From Rahnella inusitata_A (GTDB lineage Bacteria; Pseudomonadota; Gammaproteobacteria; Enterobacterales; Enterobacteriaceae), in assembly GCF_965118895.1 (NCBI RefSeq), contig NZ_CBCPJJ010000009.1, forward strand, positions 620,001 to 684,000: a stretch of DNA of 64,000 bases. The letters run 5' to 3'. Of the stretch, positions 52,242 through 60,610 are shown in pieces (the first letter of the stretch is position 1; the number at the start of each line of letters is the position of its first letter). The position numbers and the translations under genes were made by a program. The notes under the pieces are model-generated. The model did not search any database. It worked only from the letters and a program-made list of their open reading frames with translations, and was not told where the DNA came from.

Positions 52242-52938
52242 TTCGTTATTATTGCAGTGTGACAACCTCTGTAAGACTTATCAGGAAGGGAAGATGCACA
52301 CCGACGTGTTGCGGGATGTGACTTTCGACATGCAGCCGGGTGAGATGATGGCGATCGTCGGGACGTCAGGTTCCGGTAAAAGTACGTTGCTGCATTTGCT
52401 GGGAGGTCTGGATTCTCCGACCTCTGGCGAAGTTATTTTTAAAGGTCAGTCGCTGAACGCGATGTCTTCTTCTGCGAAATCAGAACTGCGCAACCGTGAG
52501 CTGGGCTTCATCTATCAGTTCCACCACCTGCTGCCTGATTTTACCGCGCTGGAAAACGTCGCGATGCCACTGCTGATCGGTAAAAAGAAATCTGCCGAAG
52601 TACAGGAGCGCGCGCTGGCGATGCTCGAAGCGGTAGGTCTGCAACACCGCAGTAATCACCGTCCTTCCGAGCTTTCGGGTGGTGAGCGCCAGCGTGTGGC
52701 GATTGCGCGCGCACTGGTCAATAATCCTTCGCTGGTACTGGCGGATGAACCAACCGGTAACCTGGATCAGCGTAATGCCGACAGCATTTTTGAATTGCTC
52801 GGCGAACTGAATGTGCGTCAGGGCACGGCATTTCTGGTGGTGACACATGACCTCAAACTGGCAAGCCGCCTGACCCGTCAGCTGGAAATGCGTGACGGCA
52901 GATTGCAGCCGGACTCGATGTTGCTGGGAGCGAAGTAA
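52234..52938 (+). CDS. lolD: Lipoprotein-releasing ABC transporter ATP-binding subunit LolD
   Basis: It has 234 aa from the ATG at 52234 (MSNSLLLQCDNLCKTYQEG). Walker A IVGTSGSGKSTLLHLLGG, Q-loop FIYQFHHLLPDFTALENV, signature LSGGERQRVAIARAL, Walker B LVLADEPTGNLD and H-loop VVTHDLK are all present. It overlaps lolC by 8 nt and shares one base with the lolE start (TAATG), a tightly coupled operon. Confidence 0.97.
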   Translation: MSNSLLLQCDNLCKTYQEGKMHTDVLRDVTFDMQPGEMMAIVGTSGSGKSTLLHLLGGLDSPTSGEVIFKGQSLNAMSSSAKSELRNRELGFIYQFHHLLPDFTALENVAMPLLIGKKKSAEVQERALAMLEAVGLQHRSNHRPSELSGGERQRVAIARALVNNPSLVLADEPTGNLDQRNADSIFELLGELNVRQGTAFLVVTHDLKLASRLTRQLEMRDGRLQPDSMLLGAK

Positions 52939-54188
52939 TGTCAGGCATTCCTTTCTCTTTATTGATCGGCCTGCGGTTCAGCCGTGGCCGCCGTCGCAGC
53001 GGCATGGTGTCACTGATTTCGGTGATCTCAACGCTGGGCATTGCGCTCGGCGTGGCGGTACTGATCGTCGGCCTGAGCGCCATGAACGGCTTCGAGCGAG
53101 AACTGAAAGACCGCGTGCTGGCGGTGGTGCCTCACGGTGAAATTCGCCCGGTAAATCAGCCGTTCAACGACTGGCAGGGTGTGTTGGATCGCGTCGAAAA
53201 AGTGCCAGGTATTGTGGCCGCTGCGCCTTACATCCAATTCAACGGCCTGATTGAGCACGGCGCGAAACTGCGTGCCATCCAGCTTAAAGGTGTGGATCCG
53301 CAGAGCGAGCCCCGCGTCAGCGCCGCACCGAAGTTTGTGCAGAATAACGCATGGCAGAATTTTAAGGCCGGTGAGCAACAGTTGATCCTCGGCAAAGGCG
53401 TAGCGGACGCCGTTGGTGTGAAGCAGGGCGACTGGGTGACGGTGATGATCCCCAACAGCGACCCGGAAATGAAATTGCTACAGCCGAAGCGGATCCGTCT
53501 GCAGGTTACCGGTATTTTACAGCTCAGCGGTCAGCTTGATCACAGTCTTGGCATGGTACCGCTGGCGGATGCGCAGCAGTATCAGGATATGGGTAAGAGC
53601 GTCACCGGTATCGACATCAAAGTGAACGATGTATTTGCCGCGCAGAAACTGGTGCACGATGCCGGTGAAGTGACGCAGGCTTATGTCTATATCAGCAGCT
53701 GGATTGGCACTTACGGCTATATGTACCGCGATATTCAGATGGTACGCGCGATTATGTATATGGCGATGGTGCTGGTGATCGGCGTCGCCTGTTTCAACAT
53801 CGTGTCGACGCTGGTCATGGCCGTGAAAGATAAAAGCAGCGATATTGCGATTCTGCGCACACTGGGCGCGAAAGACGGGCTTATCCGCGCGGTCTTCATC
53901 TGGTACGGTTTACTGGCGGGGCTGGTCGGCAGCGTAACCGGAGTGGTCATCGGTGTAATTGCTGCTTTCCAGCTGACCAACATCATTAACGGATTGCAAA
54001 AGCTGACCGGGCATCAGTTCCTGTCGGGTGACATTTATTTCATCGACTTCCTGCCATCTGAAGTTCACTGGATTGACGTTGCGGGCGTATTATTCACCGC
54101 ACTGGTGCTGAGCTTGCTGGCAAGCTGGTATCCGGCGCGTCGTGCAAGCCGCATCGATCCGGCCCGGGTTCTCAGTGGCGGTCAGTAA
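52938..54188 (+). CDS. lolE: Lipoprotein-releasing ABC transporter permease LolE
   Basis: It has 416 aa, near the E. coli length (414). The first helix (SLISVISTLGIALGVAVLIVG) is followed by NGFERELKDRVLAVVPHGEI, a large periplasmic domain and three C-terminal helices (FNIVSTLVMAVKDKSSDIAI). It pairs with LolC. The last gene of lolCDE; nagK, which follows in E. coli, is absent and cobB comes after 54 nt. Confidence 0.95.
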   Translation: MSGIPFSLLIGLRFSRGRRRSGMVSLISVISTLGIALGVAVLIVGLSAMNGFERELKDRVLAVVPHGEIRPVNQPFNDWQGVLDRVEKVPGIVAAAPYIQFNGLIEHGAKLRAIQLKGVDPQSEPRVSAAPKFVQNNAWQNFKAGEQQLILGKGVADAVGVKQGDWVTVMIPNSDPEMKLLQPKRIRLQVTGILQLSGQLDHSLGMVPLADAQQYQDMGKSVTGIDIKVNDVFAAQKLVHDAGEVTQAYVYISSWIGTYGYMYRDIQMVRAIMYMAMVLVIGVACFNIVSTLVMAVKDKSSDIAILRTLGAKDGLIRAVFIWYGLLAGLVGSVTGVVIGVIAAFQLTNIINGLQKLTGHQFLSGDIYFIDFLPSEVHWIDVAGVLFTALVLSLLASWYPARRASRIDPARVLSGGQ

Positions 54189-54242
54189 TCAAATCTTCAA
54201 CAACAGTATTTATATTCAGACACAGAGAGTAAGGAGCACGTC

Positions 54243-55073
54243 ATGCGCACACGTCATCGTCTGTGTCGGTTTCGCAAAAATAAACGTATTCGCCACCAGC
54301 GGTTCCGGTCGAACATTTTCCACCGTGATTCTATGGCCGCCGCGTCCTTGAAGAAACCGTTTGTGGTGGTACTGACCGGCGCGGGGATTTCCGCAGAATC
54401 AGGTATCCGTACTTTCCGGGCCGCCGATGGCCTGTGGGAAGAGCACCGCGTGGAAGATGTGGCGACCCCGGAAGGGTATCGCCGCGATCCCGAGCTGGTG
54501 CAGCGTTTTTACAACGAACGACGCCGCCAGCTGCTACAGGACGATCTCAAACCGAATGCAGCGCATTACGCGCTGGCGACGCTGGAGGAGGCACTCGGAG
54601 ATAACTTCCTGCTGGTCACGCAGAATATCGACAATTTGCATGAACGCGCGGGCAGTTCGCGTGTGCTGCATATGCACGGCGAATTGCTGAAAGTACGCTG
54701 CACCCAGTCCGGGCAGATTCTCGACTGGCCGGGCGATCTGAGCGTTGACGATCGTTGTCACTGCTGCCAGTTCCCGGCACCGCTGCGCCCGCACATTGTC
54801 TGGTTTGGCGAAATGCCGCTGGGTATGGATAACATCTACGATGCGCTGGCAAAAGCAGATTTCTTCGTGGCGATTGGCACGTCCGGGCATGTTTATCCGG
54901 CTGCCGGATTTGTTCACGAGGCGCGCATCGGCGGAGCCTGTGCTGTTGAGCTGAACCTCGAGCCAAGCCAGGTGGAAAGTGAGTTCGATATGAAACACTA
55001 CGGGCTGGCAAGCGAAGTCGTCCCTGAGTTTGTGCATAAGTTCCTGACTAAAAAAGACGAAGCCTGGTCGTAA
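54243..55073 (+). CDS. cobB: NAD-dependent protein deacylase CobB (sirtuin)
   Basis: Removes acetyl and succinyl groups from Lys, using NAD. It has 276 aa (E. coli long form 279). The ATG at 54243 has AGGAG upstream. The long form starts MRTRHRLCRFRKNKRIRHQR, a basic leader also seen in E. coli; a shorter form could start at the internal Met around residue 31. Motifs: LTGAGISAESGIRTFRAADG, TQNIDNLHERAG, HMHGELLKVRC (catalytic His), Zn Cys in RCTQSG and DDRCHCCQF, GTSGHVYPAAGF. A terminator hairpin starts inside the last codons. Confidence 0.95.
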   Translation: MRTRHRLCRFRKNKRIRHQRFRSNIFHRDSMAAASLKKPFVVVLTGAGISAESGIRTFRAADGLWEEHRVEDVATPEGYRRDPELVQRFYNERRRQLLQDDLKPNAAHYALATLEEALGDNFLLVTQNIDNLHERAGSSRVLHMHGELLKVRCTQSGQILDWPGDLSVDDRCHCCQFPAPLRPHIVWFGEMPLGMDNIYDALAKADFFVAIGTSGHVYPAAGFVHEARIGGACAVELNLEPSQVESEFDMKHYGLASEVVPEFVHKFLTKKDEAWS

Positions 55074-55086
55074 CCGGGCTTTTTTA
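55060..55086 (+). terminator. Terminator overlapping the end of cobB
   Basis: AAGCCTGGT / ACCGGGCTT stem (one G-T pair) around the last codons, then six T. The TAA stop (55071-55073) lies in the loop/3' arm, so the last codons of cobB are part of the hairpin. Confidence 0.7.
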
Positions 55087-55215
55087 GCCATACATCCCAA
55101 AAATTGCGCCCGATCCTAAGAGTTCTTTGCGTAAACTTGGTGAAAAATGACCTGACGCAATATTCACGGTATTCATGCTGCGCATAATAAAACCCAGCCG
55201 CCAGAGGATACCCAA

Positions 55216-56442
55216 ATGGATAAGTTGCTTGACCGTTTTCTTCACTACGTTTCTTTCGATACCCAATCTAAGCCCAATGTTAAACATACGCCCAGCACTG
55301 ACGGACAGCTCAGGCTGGCGCAGGCACTGCGTAACGAACTGATTGAGCTGGGTTTTTCACAGGTAACTCTCAGTGACAAAGGCTGCGTAATGGCGACGTT
55401 ACCAGGCAACGTTGCCTGGAAAGTGCCGGTCATTGGCTTTATTTCTCACCTTGATACTGCCCCTGATTTCACTGCAAAACATGTCAATCCGCAGATTGTT
55501 GAGAACTACCGTGGCGGCGATATTGCGCTGGGCAACGGTGACGAAGTGCTCTCGCCGGTGATGTTCCCGGTTCTGCATCAGTTGCTTGGTCATACACTGA
55601 TCACCACCGACGGTAAAACGTTGCTCGGTTCGGACGACAAGTCGGGTATCGCAGAGATCATCACCGCTATGGTGCGGCTGAAAGACAGTAATGTGCCGCA
55701 CGGTTCGATCCGCATCGCGTTTACGCCGGATGAAGAAATCGGTAAAGGTGCGCAGAGTTTTGATATTCCCGCTTTTGGCGCTGAATGGGCGTACACCGTG
55801 GACGGCGGGGGCGTAGGAGAGCTGGAGTTTGAGAACTTCAATGCGGCGTCAGCGACCATTAAAATCGTCGGTAACAACGTGCATCCTGGCAGTGCGAAAG
55901 GGGTGATGGTCAACGCATTGTCACTTGCGACCCGTTTCCATAGTGAATTACCCGCTGACGAGACGCCCGAGCATACAGACGGTTATCAGGGGTTCTACCA
56001 CCTGACAACCATCAAAGGCAACGTCGAGCGAGCGGAGATGCATTACATTATTCGTGATTTCGAGAAAGTGCAGTTCGAAGCCCGCAAGCAAAAGATTATT
56101 GATATCGCACATCTGGTCGGTAAAGGTCTGCATCGTGACTGCTATATCGAAGTGACGCTGGACGATCACTATTACAACATGCGTGACAAAGTGGCTCAGC
56201 ACCCGCACATTATCGCGCTGGCGCAGCAGGCGATGAAGGACTGCGATATTGAGCCTGTTATGAAGCCTATTCGCGGCGGCACCGATGGGGCGCAGCTTTC
56301 ATTCCGCGGCTTGCCTTGTCCAAACATTTTCACCGGCGGCTATAACTTCCACGGCAAACACGAATTTGTGACGCTCGAAGGGATGGAGAAAGCAGTTTCT
56401 GTGATTATGCGCATAGCAGAGCTGACGGCTAAAAAGCTGTAA
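55216..56442 (+). CDS. pepT: Peptidase T (tripeptidase)
   Basis: Zn-dependent M20B aminotripeptidase, cytoplasmic. It has 408 aa, equal to E. coli. Metal and catalytic motifs: GFISHLDTAPDF (His, Asp), LLGSDDKSGIAEI, AFTPDEEIGKGAQ (Glu pair), VDGGGVGELEFENF and PIRGGTDGAQLSF. The C-terminus has YNFHGKHEFVTLEGMEKAV (His). The internal segment at 55870-56011 recurs in degraded form at 57402-57534. potABCD, adjacent in E. coli, is not here. Confidence 0.97.
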   Translation: MDKLLDRFLHYVSFDTQSKPNVKHTPSTDGQLRLAQALRNELIELGFSQVTLSDKGCVMATLPGNVAWKVPVIGFISHLDTAPDFTAKHVNPQIVENYRGGDIALGNGDEVLSPVMFPVLHQLLGHTLITTDGKTLLGSDDKSGIAEIITAMVRLKDSNVPHGSIRIAFTPDEEIGKGAQSFDIPAFGAEWAYTVDGGGVGELEFENFNAASATIKIVGNNVHPGSAKGVMVNALSLATRFHSELPADETPEHTDGYQGFYHLTTIKGNVERAEMHYIIRDFEKVQFEARKQKIIDIAHLVGKGLHRDCYIEVTLDDHYYNMRDKVAQHPHIIALAQQAMKDCDIEPVMKPIRGGTDGAQLSFRGLPCPNIFTGGYNFHGKHEFVTLEGMEKAVSVIMRIAELTAKKL

Positions 56443-56464
56443 ATAAAACACATTTAATACCCTC

Positions 56465-56504
56465 AAAAAAACCAGATAATATTCAATGTATTATCTGGTT
56501 TTTT
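56465..56504 (+). terminator. Terminator after pepT
   Basis: AAAAAACCAGATAATA / TATTATCTGGTTTTTT 16-bp stem with a 7-nt loop and T-run. Confidence 0.92.
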
Positions 56505-56679
56505 ATATATCAGATAAAAATAACTATTAATGATATGATGAAATAAGTATTATAATAAATGAGTGGGGTTTTTAATATAAATATTTTATATTTTAGTCAC
56601 CAGGTATTTTTTATATTTATTATTCAAATTAATTATATTAAATAACTTAATGTTTTTCTTGAGATTAAAAGGAGGTTTT

Positions 56680-57327
56680 ATGTTCAAGGATTTTACAAGT
56701 CTTAAGGGATTTGTCACAACACAATCCCAGAGCCGTATGTTTTCTTCTGAAATAAATGCATGGGTATTTGTTTGGTATCCTGAAGGTGATCATTTGGGGC
56801 ATGTGGCAATGATGATTGGTGATCTTCGTAGGGAAAGTACCTATGTTAGTTGGTGGCCTGGTAAGCATAGAGGTGATTTTTCAAGTTTCTACAGGAAAAG
56901 TCCTGCAGCTAGAAAAATGATATTCAATCCGTTTACTCATCAGCATGAATTTACTACCAGCAATTACGAGAGCGATTGTAAGTCTGAAGAAAGTGCTCCT
57001 CATGTAGTTTATGGTTTACGTGGGTTGGATGTAAGGGAGATGGAGACAGCCTGGCGGAATATCGTCTCTAAAGGCGGAGCATCATTTTCTCCTCTTTCAA
57101 AGAATTGTGCGGATATAGTCTCGCGGATGCTAAAGGCTGGGCTGAAACAATCACAATTTCGACACAAAGTTTTCGGCATCTTTGATGGCAACCAATTCAT
57201 TTGGACTCCGAAAAGAATTGCAGTAATTTGCAATATTTTAAGGGATAATAATTACGCCTTAAAAATAAAAATTCCAGGAAGAGAAAGCAAAAAAACATTT
57301 ATAAAAACGTTAGTAAGAATCAGATAG
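56680..57327 (+). CDS. Uncharacterised protein, paralogue A (His...Asn-Cys motif; possible permuted papain-like hydrolase)
   Basis: I do not recognise this family by name. It has 215 aa from the ATG at 56680, preceded by AAAGGAGG. Visible: INAWVFVWYPEGDHLGHVAMMIG (given here as INAWVFVWYP then GHVAMMIG, residues about 25-48), YVSWWPGK, YESDC, VVYGLRGL and SKNCADIVSRMLKAGL, then TPKRIAVICNILRDNN. His in the GH motif precedes Cys in NCAD, the order seen in permuted NlpC/P60-papain folds (LRAT, PPPDE, YiiX groups), so a cysteine hydrolase is a reasonable but unproven guess. No signal peptide. The C-terminus is very basic (KIKIPGRESKKTFIKTLVRIR-like tail). It sits in AT-rich DNA after pepT. A second copy B is downstream. 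Confidence 0.72.
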   Translation: MFKDFTSLKGFVTTQSQSRMFSSEINAWVFVWYPEGDHLGHVAMMIGDLRRESTYVSWWPGKHRGDFSSFYRKSPAARKMIFNPFTHQHEFTTSNYESDCKSEESAPHVVYGLRGLDVREMETAWRNIVSKGGASFSPLSKNCADIVSRMLKAGLKQSQFRHKVFGIFDGNQFIWTPKRIAVICNILRDNNYALKIKIPGRESKKTFIKTLVRIR

Positions 57328-57370
57328 TCATAGTTGAAATGTAATTGTACTTCGCACTTTATTCTTGCAG

Positions 57371-57534
57371 ATGCCCGGACTAGTTCCAGGTAATCTCGCC
57401 GTCAACAACGTGCATCCGAAAGGTTGATGGTCAACGCTTTGTCACTGGCTACCCGTTTCCATAGCGAATTAACGGCTGATGAAACGCCTGAAAATACCTG
57501 CGGTTCATCAGGGGTTCTACCACCTGACAACCTC
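57371..57534 (+). pseudogene. Degraded internal fragment of pepT
   Basis: Bases 57402-57534 align along their length with pepT 55870-56009. Shared runs include AACAACGTGCATCC, GATGGTCAACGC, ACCCGTTTCCATAG and GGGGTTCTACCACCTGACAA. By eye I count about 14 substitutions, a 10-base deletion and two single-base insertions, so no reading frame survives. The preceding bases 57371-57400 (ATG ... CCAGGTAA ... GCC) may correspond to another pepT piece (near 55390-55417), joined with an internal deletion; this part is too short to be sure. It lies between two paralogous genes in a 334-nt gap. The remaining gap is AT-rich and holds the paralogue B leader. Confidence 0.8.
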
Positions 57535-57661
57535 ATTTATTTTATGAATGTTCAATTATTATTCTCATGAATATATTTCAAGTGCTCTATGGATTTATGA
57601 CATTATATTTATTCCTCAAGAAGTGTAATAATTTTTATACCAAAATTATGGAGTGAATATT

Positions 57662-58270
57662 TTGTCAAACCTGGAAAAAATAGACGGGCTCAGAGAGTTT
57701 GTAAAGCGCATGACGACTGTGGACGATTTTAATGTGAGAATCAATGCCTGGGTATTTATCTGGTATCCAACCGCGGATAATGTGGGGCATGCATCAATGT
57801 TCATCGGTAAAATTGTTCATGAAGGTGCTTATGTGAGTTGGTGGCCTCAGTTTGAAGATAACAAAATTTTATTCAGGCGTTACCCGGCTGCAATCTCTGA
57901 AGGTTATGAAAGCGACTGCGAGAAAGAGGGAAGTGAGCCAGATGTAATTTATGGTATTAAATCTCTGAATGAATTATCGATGACACAAGCGTGGTATGAT
58001 ATCTGTCATTCGAAAGAAACACCCTCATTTCGAACATTATCTAAGAACTGTGCAAATATCTTGAGCAGGGTGTTGAAAGCGGGTTTAGTTAATTCACCGC
58101 TGAGACATAGATTATTCGGATTGATGGATGGCGATTTTTATATTCCCACGCCAAAACGTATCGCGGTCGTGTGTAATACTCTGCGTGATAATAATATGGC
58201 GGTGAAAATAAGACTCTCACCAAAAAAGAGAAATTTAAATCCGTTCAAGATAGCGCTTCGGTTGCGTTAA
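57662..58270 (+). CDS. Uncharacterised protein, paralogue B
   Basis: Diverged relative of the gene at 56680-57327, 202 aa from a TTG at 57662, with GGAG eight nt upstream; a GTG at 57653 touches that ribosome site and is less likely. Conserved with A: RINAWVFIWYP, GHASMFIG, AYVSWWPQ, YESDCEKEG, DVIYGIKSL, FRTLSKNCANILSRVLKAG, TPKRIAVVCNTLRDNN and a basic C-terminal tail ending ALRLR (A ends LVRIR). About 15 residues found in A between the Trp-Trp-Pro and ESDC blocks are absent. The conserved residues point to selection for function in both copies. Role unknown; same permuted-papain guess as A. Confidence 0.7.
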   Translation: MSNLEKIDGLREFVKRMTTVDDFNVRINAWVFIWYPTADNVGHASMFIGKIVHEGAYVSWWPQFEDNKILFRRYPAAISEGYESDCEKEGSEPDVIYGIKSLNELSMTQAWYDICHSKETPSFRTLSKNCANILSRVLKAGLVNSPLRHRLFGLMDGDFYIPTPKRIAVVCNTLRDNNMAVKIRLSPKKRNLNPFKIALRLR

Positions 58271-58276
58271 TTACTG

Positions 58277-58303
58277 CAGTTATCCGTGATCTTCGGATAA
58301 CTG
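58277..58303. terminator. Perfect hairpin between paralogue B and the convergent gene
   Basis: CAGTTATCCG / CGGATAACTG 10-bp stem with a 7-nt loop directly after the paralogue B stop. The 3' side (AGTATTATCTTAT) is only T-rich, so termination is likely but not certain. Confidence 0.5.
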
Positions 58304-58383
58304 AGTATTATCTTATAAATAAGACATATGGATAAGTGTAGAATGCTTCTTGACCAGTCATATTATTTAGTATTTATGACCGA

Positions 58384-59085
58384 CTACATTAAACCTTCAC
58401 CACATACATGAAGTCTGCAATGATCGACACCATGTCCCAGCGAACCTACCTTACATACACCTCCCAAATTAAAGGCACGAAAAGAAAGTTGTAAAGAAAA
58501 ATTACTTTTTTCGGAATCAGCTATAACGTACTTTTCTCCATGTAGCACGACATTTCGTACCTTGGACTGACATATTACTTTAATAATGCCTGCACTAGAA
58601 ATATGAAAATCAACTTCACTAGTACGACTATCTAATGACACCAGTCTTATTGGCCATCGTTGCCCTGTGAGCGTTATCCACGGGTCGGCAACAATAAAGA
58701 AGTCGGCAAATATACCCTGATGTAAAAACGAAGAAAGTGTACCAATATTTTCTTGTATCCAGTGGTTTTGAGGTTCCATGATGTGATTGGAATAATTTAT
58801 TACAGATTGTTCTTCAGATCCGCGAGCAGTTATTAGATTGCCGTTTATGTAGTAATTCAAACGTGGCAAGTCGGCAAACATACTTGGACTCATCACTGAA
58901 CGACTGAACTGTAAAATATGTTTAGAGATCTGATTGTTAATAGCACTCATTAATCTGGCTTTCATACCAGGTGAAATATCAAAATCAAACCTATACTCAG
59001 ATGTATAGTCATCTGGAATGTATGGGGGTTGTGGGTTTGATGGTGGAGTGTTATGACTGCGTGAAAATATGTTACCGAATTTCAT
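58384..59085 (-). CDS. Hypothetical protein
   Basis: It has 233 aa and I do not recognise it. The ATG at 59083-59085 has AGAGAG upstream. The N-terminal 30 residues are Pro/Asn/Ser-rich (SRSHNTPPSNPQPPYIPDDY). A helical part (about 40-75) and a beta-rich C-terminal half follow (FFIVADPWITLTGQRWPIRL, VDFHISSAGIIKVICQSKV). The protein ends with a Gly/Cys/His-containing tail (GGVCKVGSLGHGVDHCRLHV). No signal peptide or membrane helix. AT-rich codon use like the two paralogues. It converges on paralogue B with 113 nt between stops. Function not assignable. Confidence 0.6.
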   Translation of the reverse strand: MKFGNIFSRSHNTPPSNPQPPYIPDDYTSEYRFDFDISPGMKARLMSAINNQISKHILQFSRSVMSPSMFADLPRLNYYINGNLITARGSEEQSVINYSNHIMEPQNHWIQENIGTLSSFLHQGIFADFFIVADPWITLTGQRWPIRLVSLDSRTSEVDFHISSAGIIKVICQSKVRNVVLHGEKYVIADSEKSNFSLQLSFRAFNLGGVCKVGSLGHGVDHCRLHVCGEGLM

Positions 59086-59317
59086 TTTTATCTCTCTTAC
59101 TAAAAAAGTGGCGTAAGAGTAGGTGAAATTATTTCAGGCGTCTAATGTCGTTTTTTTATACATGGTTACCTATAAATCTGCATGAAAAATATTAATATTC
59201 CTAATCATTTATATATTAATCTTCCTAATAAATCTGGGGTTAAAATATTTACCTTGAAAGTTAAAGGAGATGATTAATTTTTTTTAGAGAGGGGGAATTG
59301 TAACCGGAGAGTTGAAA

Positions 59318-59345
59318 ATTAAAGGCACAAACGTGCCTTTAATAG
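59318..59345 (-). terminator. Terminator of roxA
   Basis: TTAAAGGCAC / GTGCCTTTAA 10-bp stem with a 4-nt loop, followed on the reverse strand by TTTTC, 13 nt past the roxA stop. Confidence 0.8.
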
Positions 59346-59353
59346 TAAAATTT

Positions 59354-60475
59354 TTAGTCGTTGAAATACCAGTAACCGCTGTTCACCAGCGCAGAGAGCA
59401 GGGCGAGGAATGACGGATCGTCCAGCGCATCACCGAGCATTTCACGGGTGACCGTTTTGTGGCGGGCCATAGCATCCACCGCGGCGGTCTGTTCTGAGGT
59501 CATTGCTTCACCGTTGACGTAGCAAAGATCACCCACGCGCAATACGCGTAAACCGCCAACGCGTTCCAGCGTTTCGCCGGACTCCATCAGCTCATAGATT
59601 TCACCTGCCTGATACGGTGGCTCCGGCGGTGCCAGATCCAGTTCATGACGCGACTGGGAAATGAATTCGCCAAACCAGCTGTTGAAGTGCTCCGGATTGC
59701 CGATAAGATCAAGCATCATGCCACGCAGTTTATCCAGTTCGGCAGGCTGCACTTCAGCCGGATGTTCACGTTCCACCAGTTCCGGATCGGTATAACGGTG
59801 GCTGCCCAGTTCACGGGAAAGAACGTAGTCTGCGAAGCCGCTGATCATTTCCCGAGTGTTCGGTGCGCGGAAACCGACTGAATAGTTCAGCGAGTTCTCC
59901 AGCGAGTAACCGTCGTGCGGGAAGCCTGGTGGAATGTAGACGATATCGCCCGGTTCAAGCTCTTCGTCGATAATCGCTTCGAACGGCTCCACCTGAAGCA
60001 AATCCGGGTGCGGGCAATGTTGCTTCATGGCGATTTTCTCGCCCACGCGCCAGCGACGGCGCCCGGTGCCCTGAATGATAAATACGTCGTACTGATCCAG
60101 GTGCGGGCCAACACCACCGCCGGGCACTGAGAAGGAAATCATCAGGTCATCCATGCGCCAGTCAGGAATATGGCGGAAAGGAGTCATCAGATGCGAGGAG
60201 GGTTCGTGCCAGTGATCGACCGCCTGAACCAGTACCGACCAGCCGTTTTCCCCCAGATGATCGTAGCTTTCAAACGGACCGTGGCTGACGTTCCAGCGCC
60301 CGTCCTGATTGCTGACCAGACGGCTGTCGACTTCACTTTCCATTGCCAGACCGGCAAGCTCATCCGGAGAAATTGGATCGACGAAATTTTTGAAGCCGCG
60401 CTTTAATACGACAGGACGCTTTTGCCAGTAACGCTGCAGGAACTCGTTCCAGTCCAGGTCTAGTTTGTAATCCAT
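59354..60475 (-). CDS. roxA: Ribosomal protein uL16 arginine 3-hydroxylase (JmjC type)
   Basis: Fe(II)/2-oxoglutarate dioxygenase (YcfD) that hydroxylates an Arg of ribosomal protein uL16. It has 373 aa, equal to E. coli. JmjC fold: RHIPDWRMDDLMISFSVPGG in pieces, the metal motif GPHLDQYDVFIIQGTG (His-x-Asp), and the second metal His likely in PPGFPHDGYSLENS. A C-terminal winged-helix/dimerisation part follows. It starts at the ATG 60473-60475 and is in its own unit beside phoQ. Confidence 0.95.
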   Translation of the reverse strand: MDYKLDLDWNEFLQRYWQKRPVVLKRGFKNFVDPISPDELAGLAMESEVDSRLVSNQDGRWNVSHGPFESYDHLGENGWSVLVQAVDHWHEPSSHLMTPFRHIPDWRMDDLMISFSVPGGGVGPHLDQYDVFIIQGTGRRRWRVGEKIAMKQHCPHPDLLQVEPFEAIIDEELEPGDIVYIPPGFPHDGYSLENSLNYSVGFRAPNTREMISGFADYVLSRELGSHRYTDPELVEREHPAEVQPAELDKLRGMMLDLIGNPEHFNSWFGEFISQSRHELDLAPPEPPYQAGEIYELMESGETLERVGGLRVLRVGDLCYVNGEAMTSEQTAAVDAMARHKTVTREMLGDALDDPSFLALLSALVNSGYWYFND

Positions 60476-60610
60476 TTTTTTTCCAAAAGAAGGTGGGTCT
60501 GTAAAGGATTATAACGGAAGGTGTTGCGGCTGCGTTGGGCAATTGCCAGCAAATTTCAAATGCCGGTGAAGAAAGCACCGAAACTTGCCGGAGTTTACAC
60601 CGCTGAGCCG

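Noticed and set aside
56505..59300. Prophage or insertion sequence as source of the AT-rich island
   Set aside because: No integrase, transposase, terminal inverted repeats or tRNA were seen; only the pepT fragment marks recombination.
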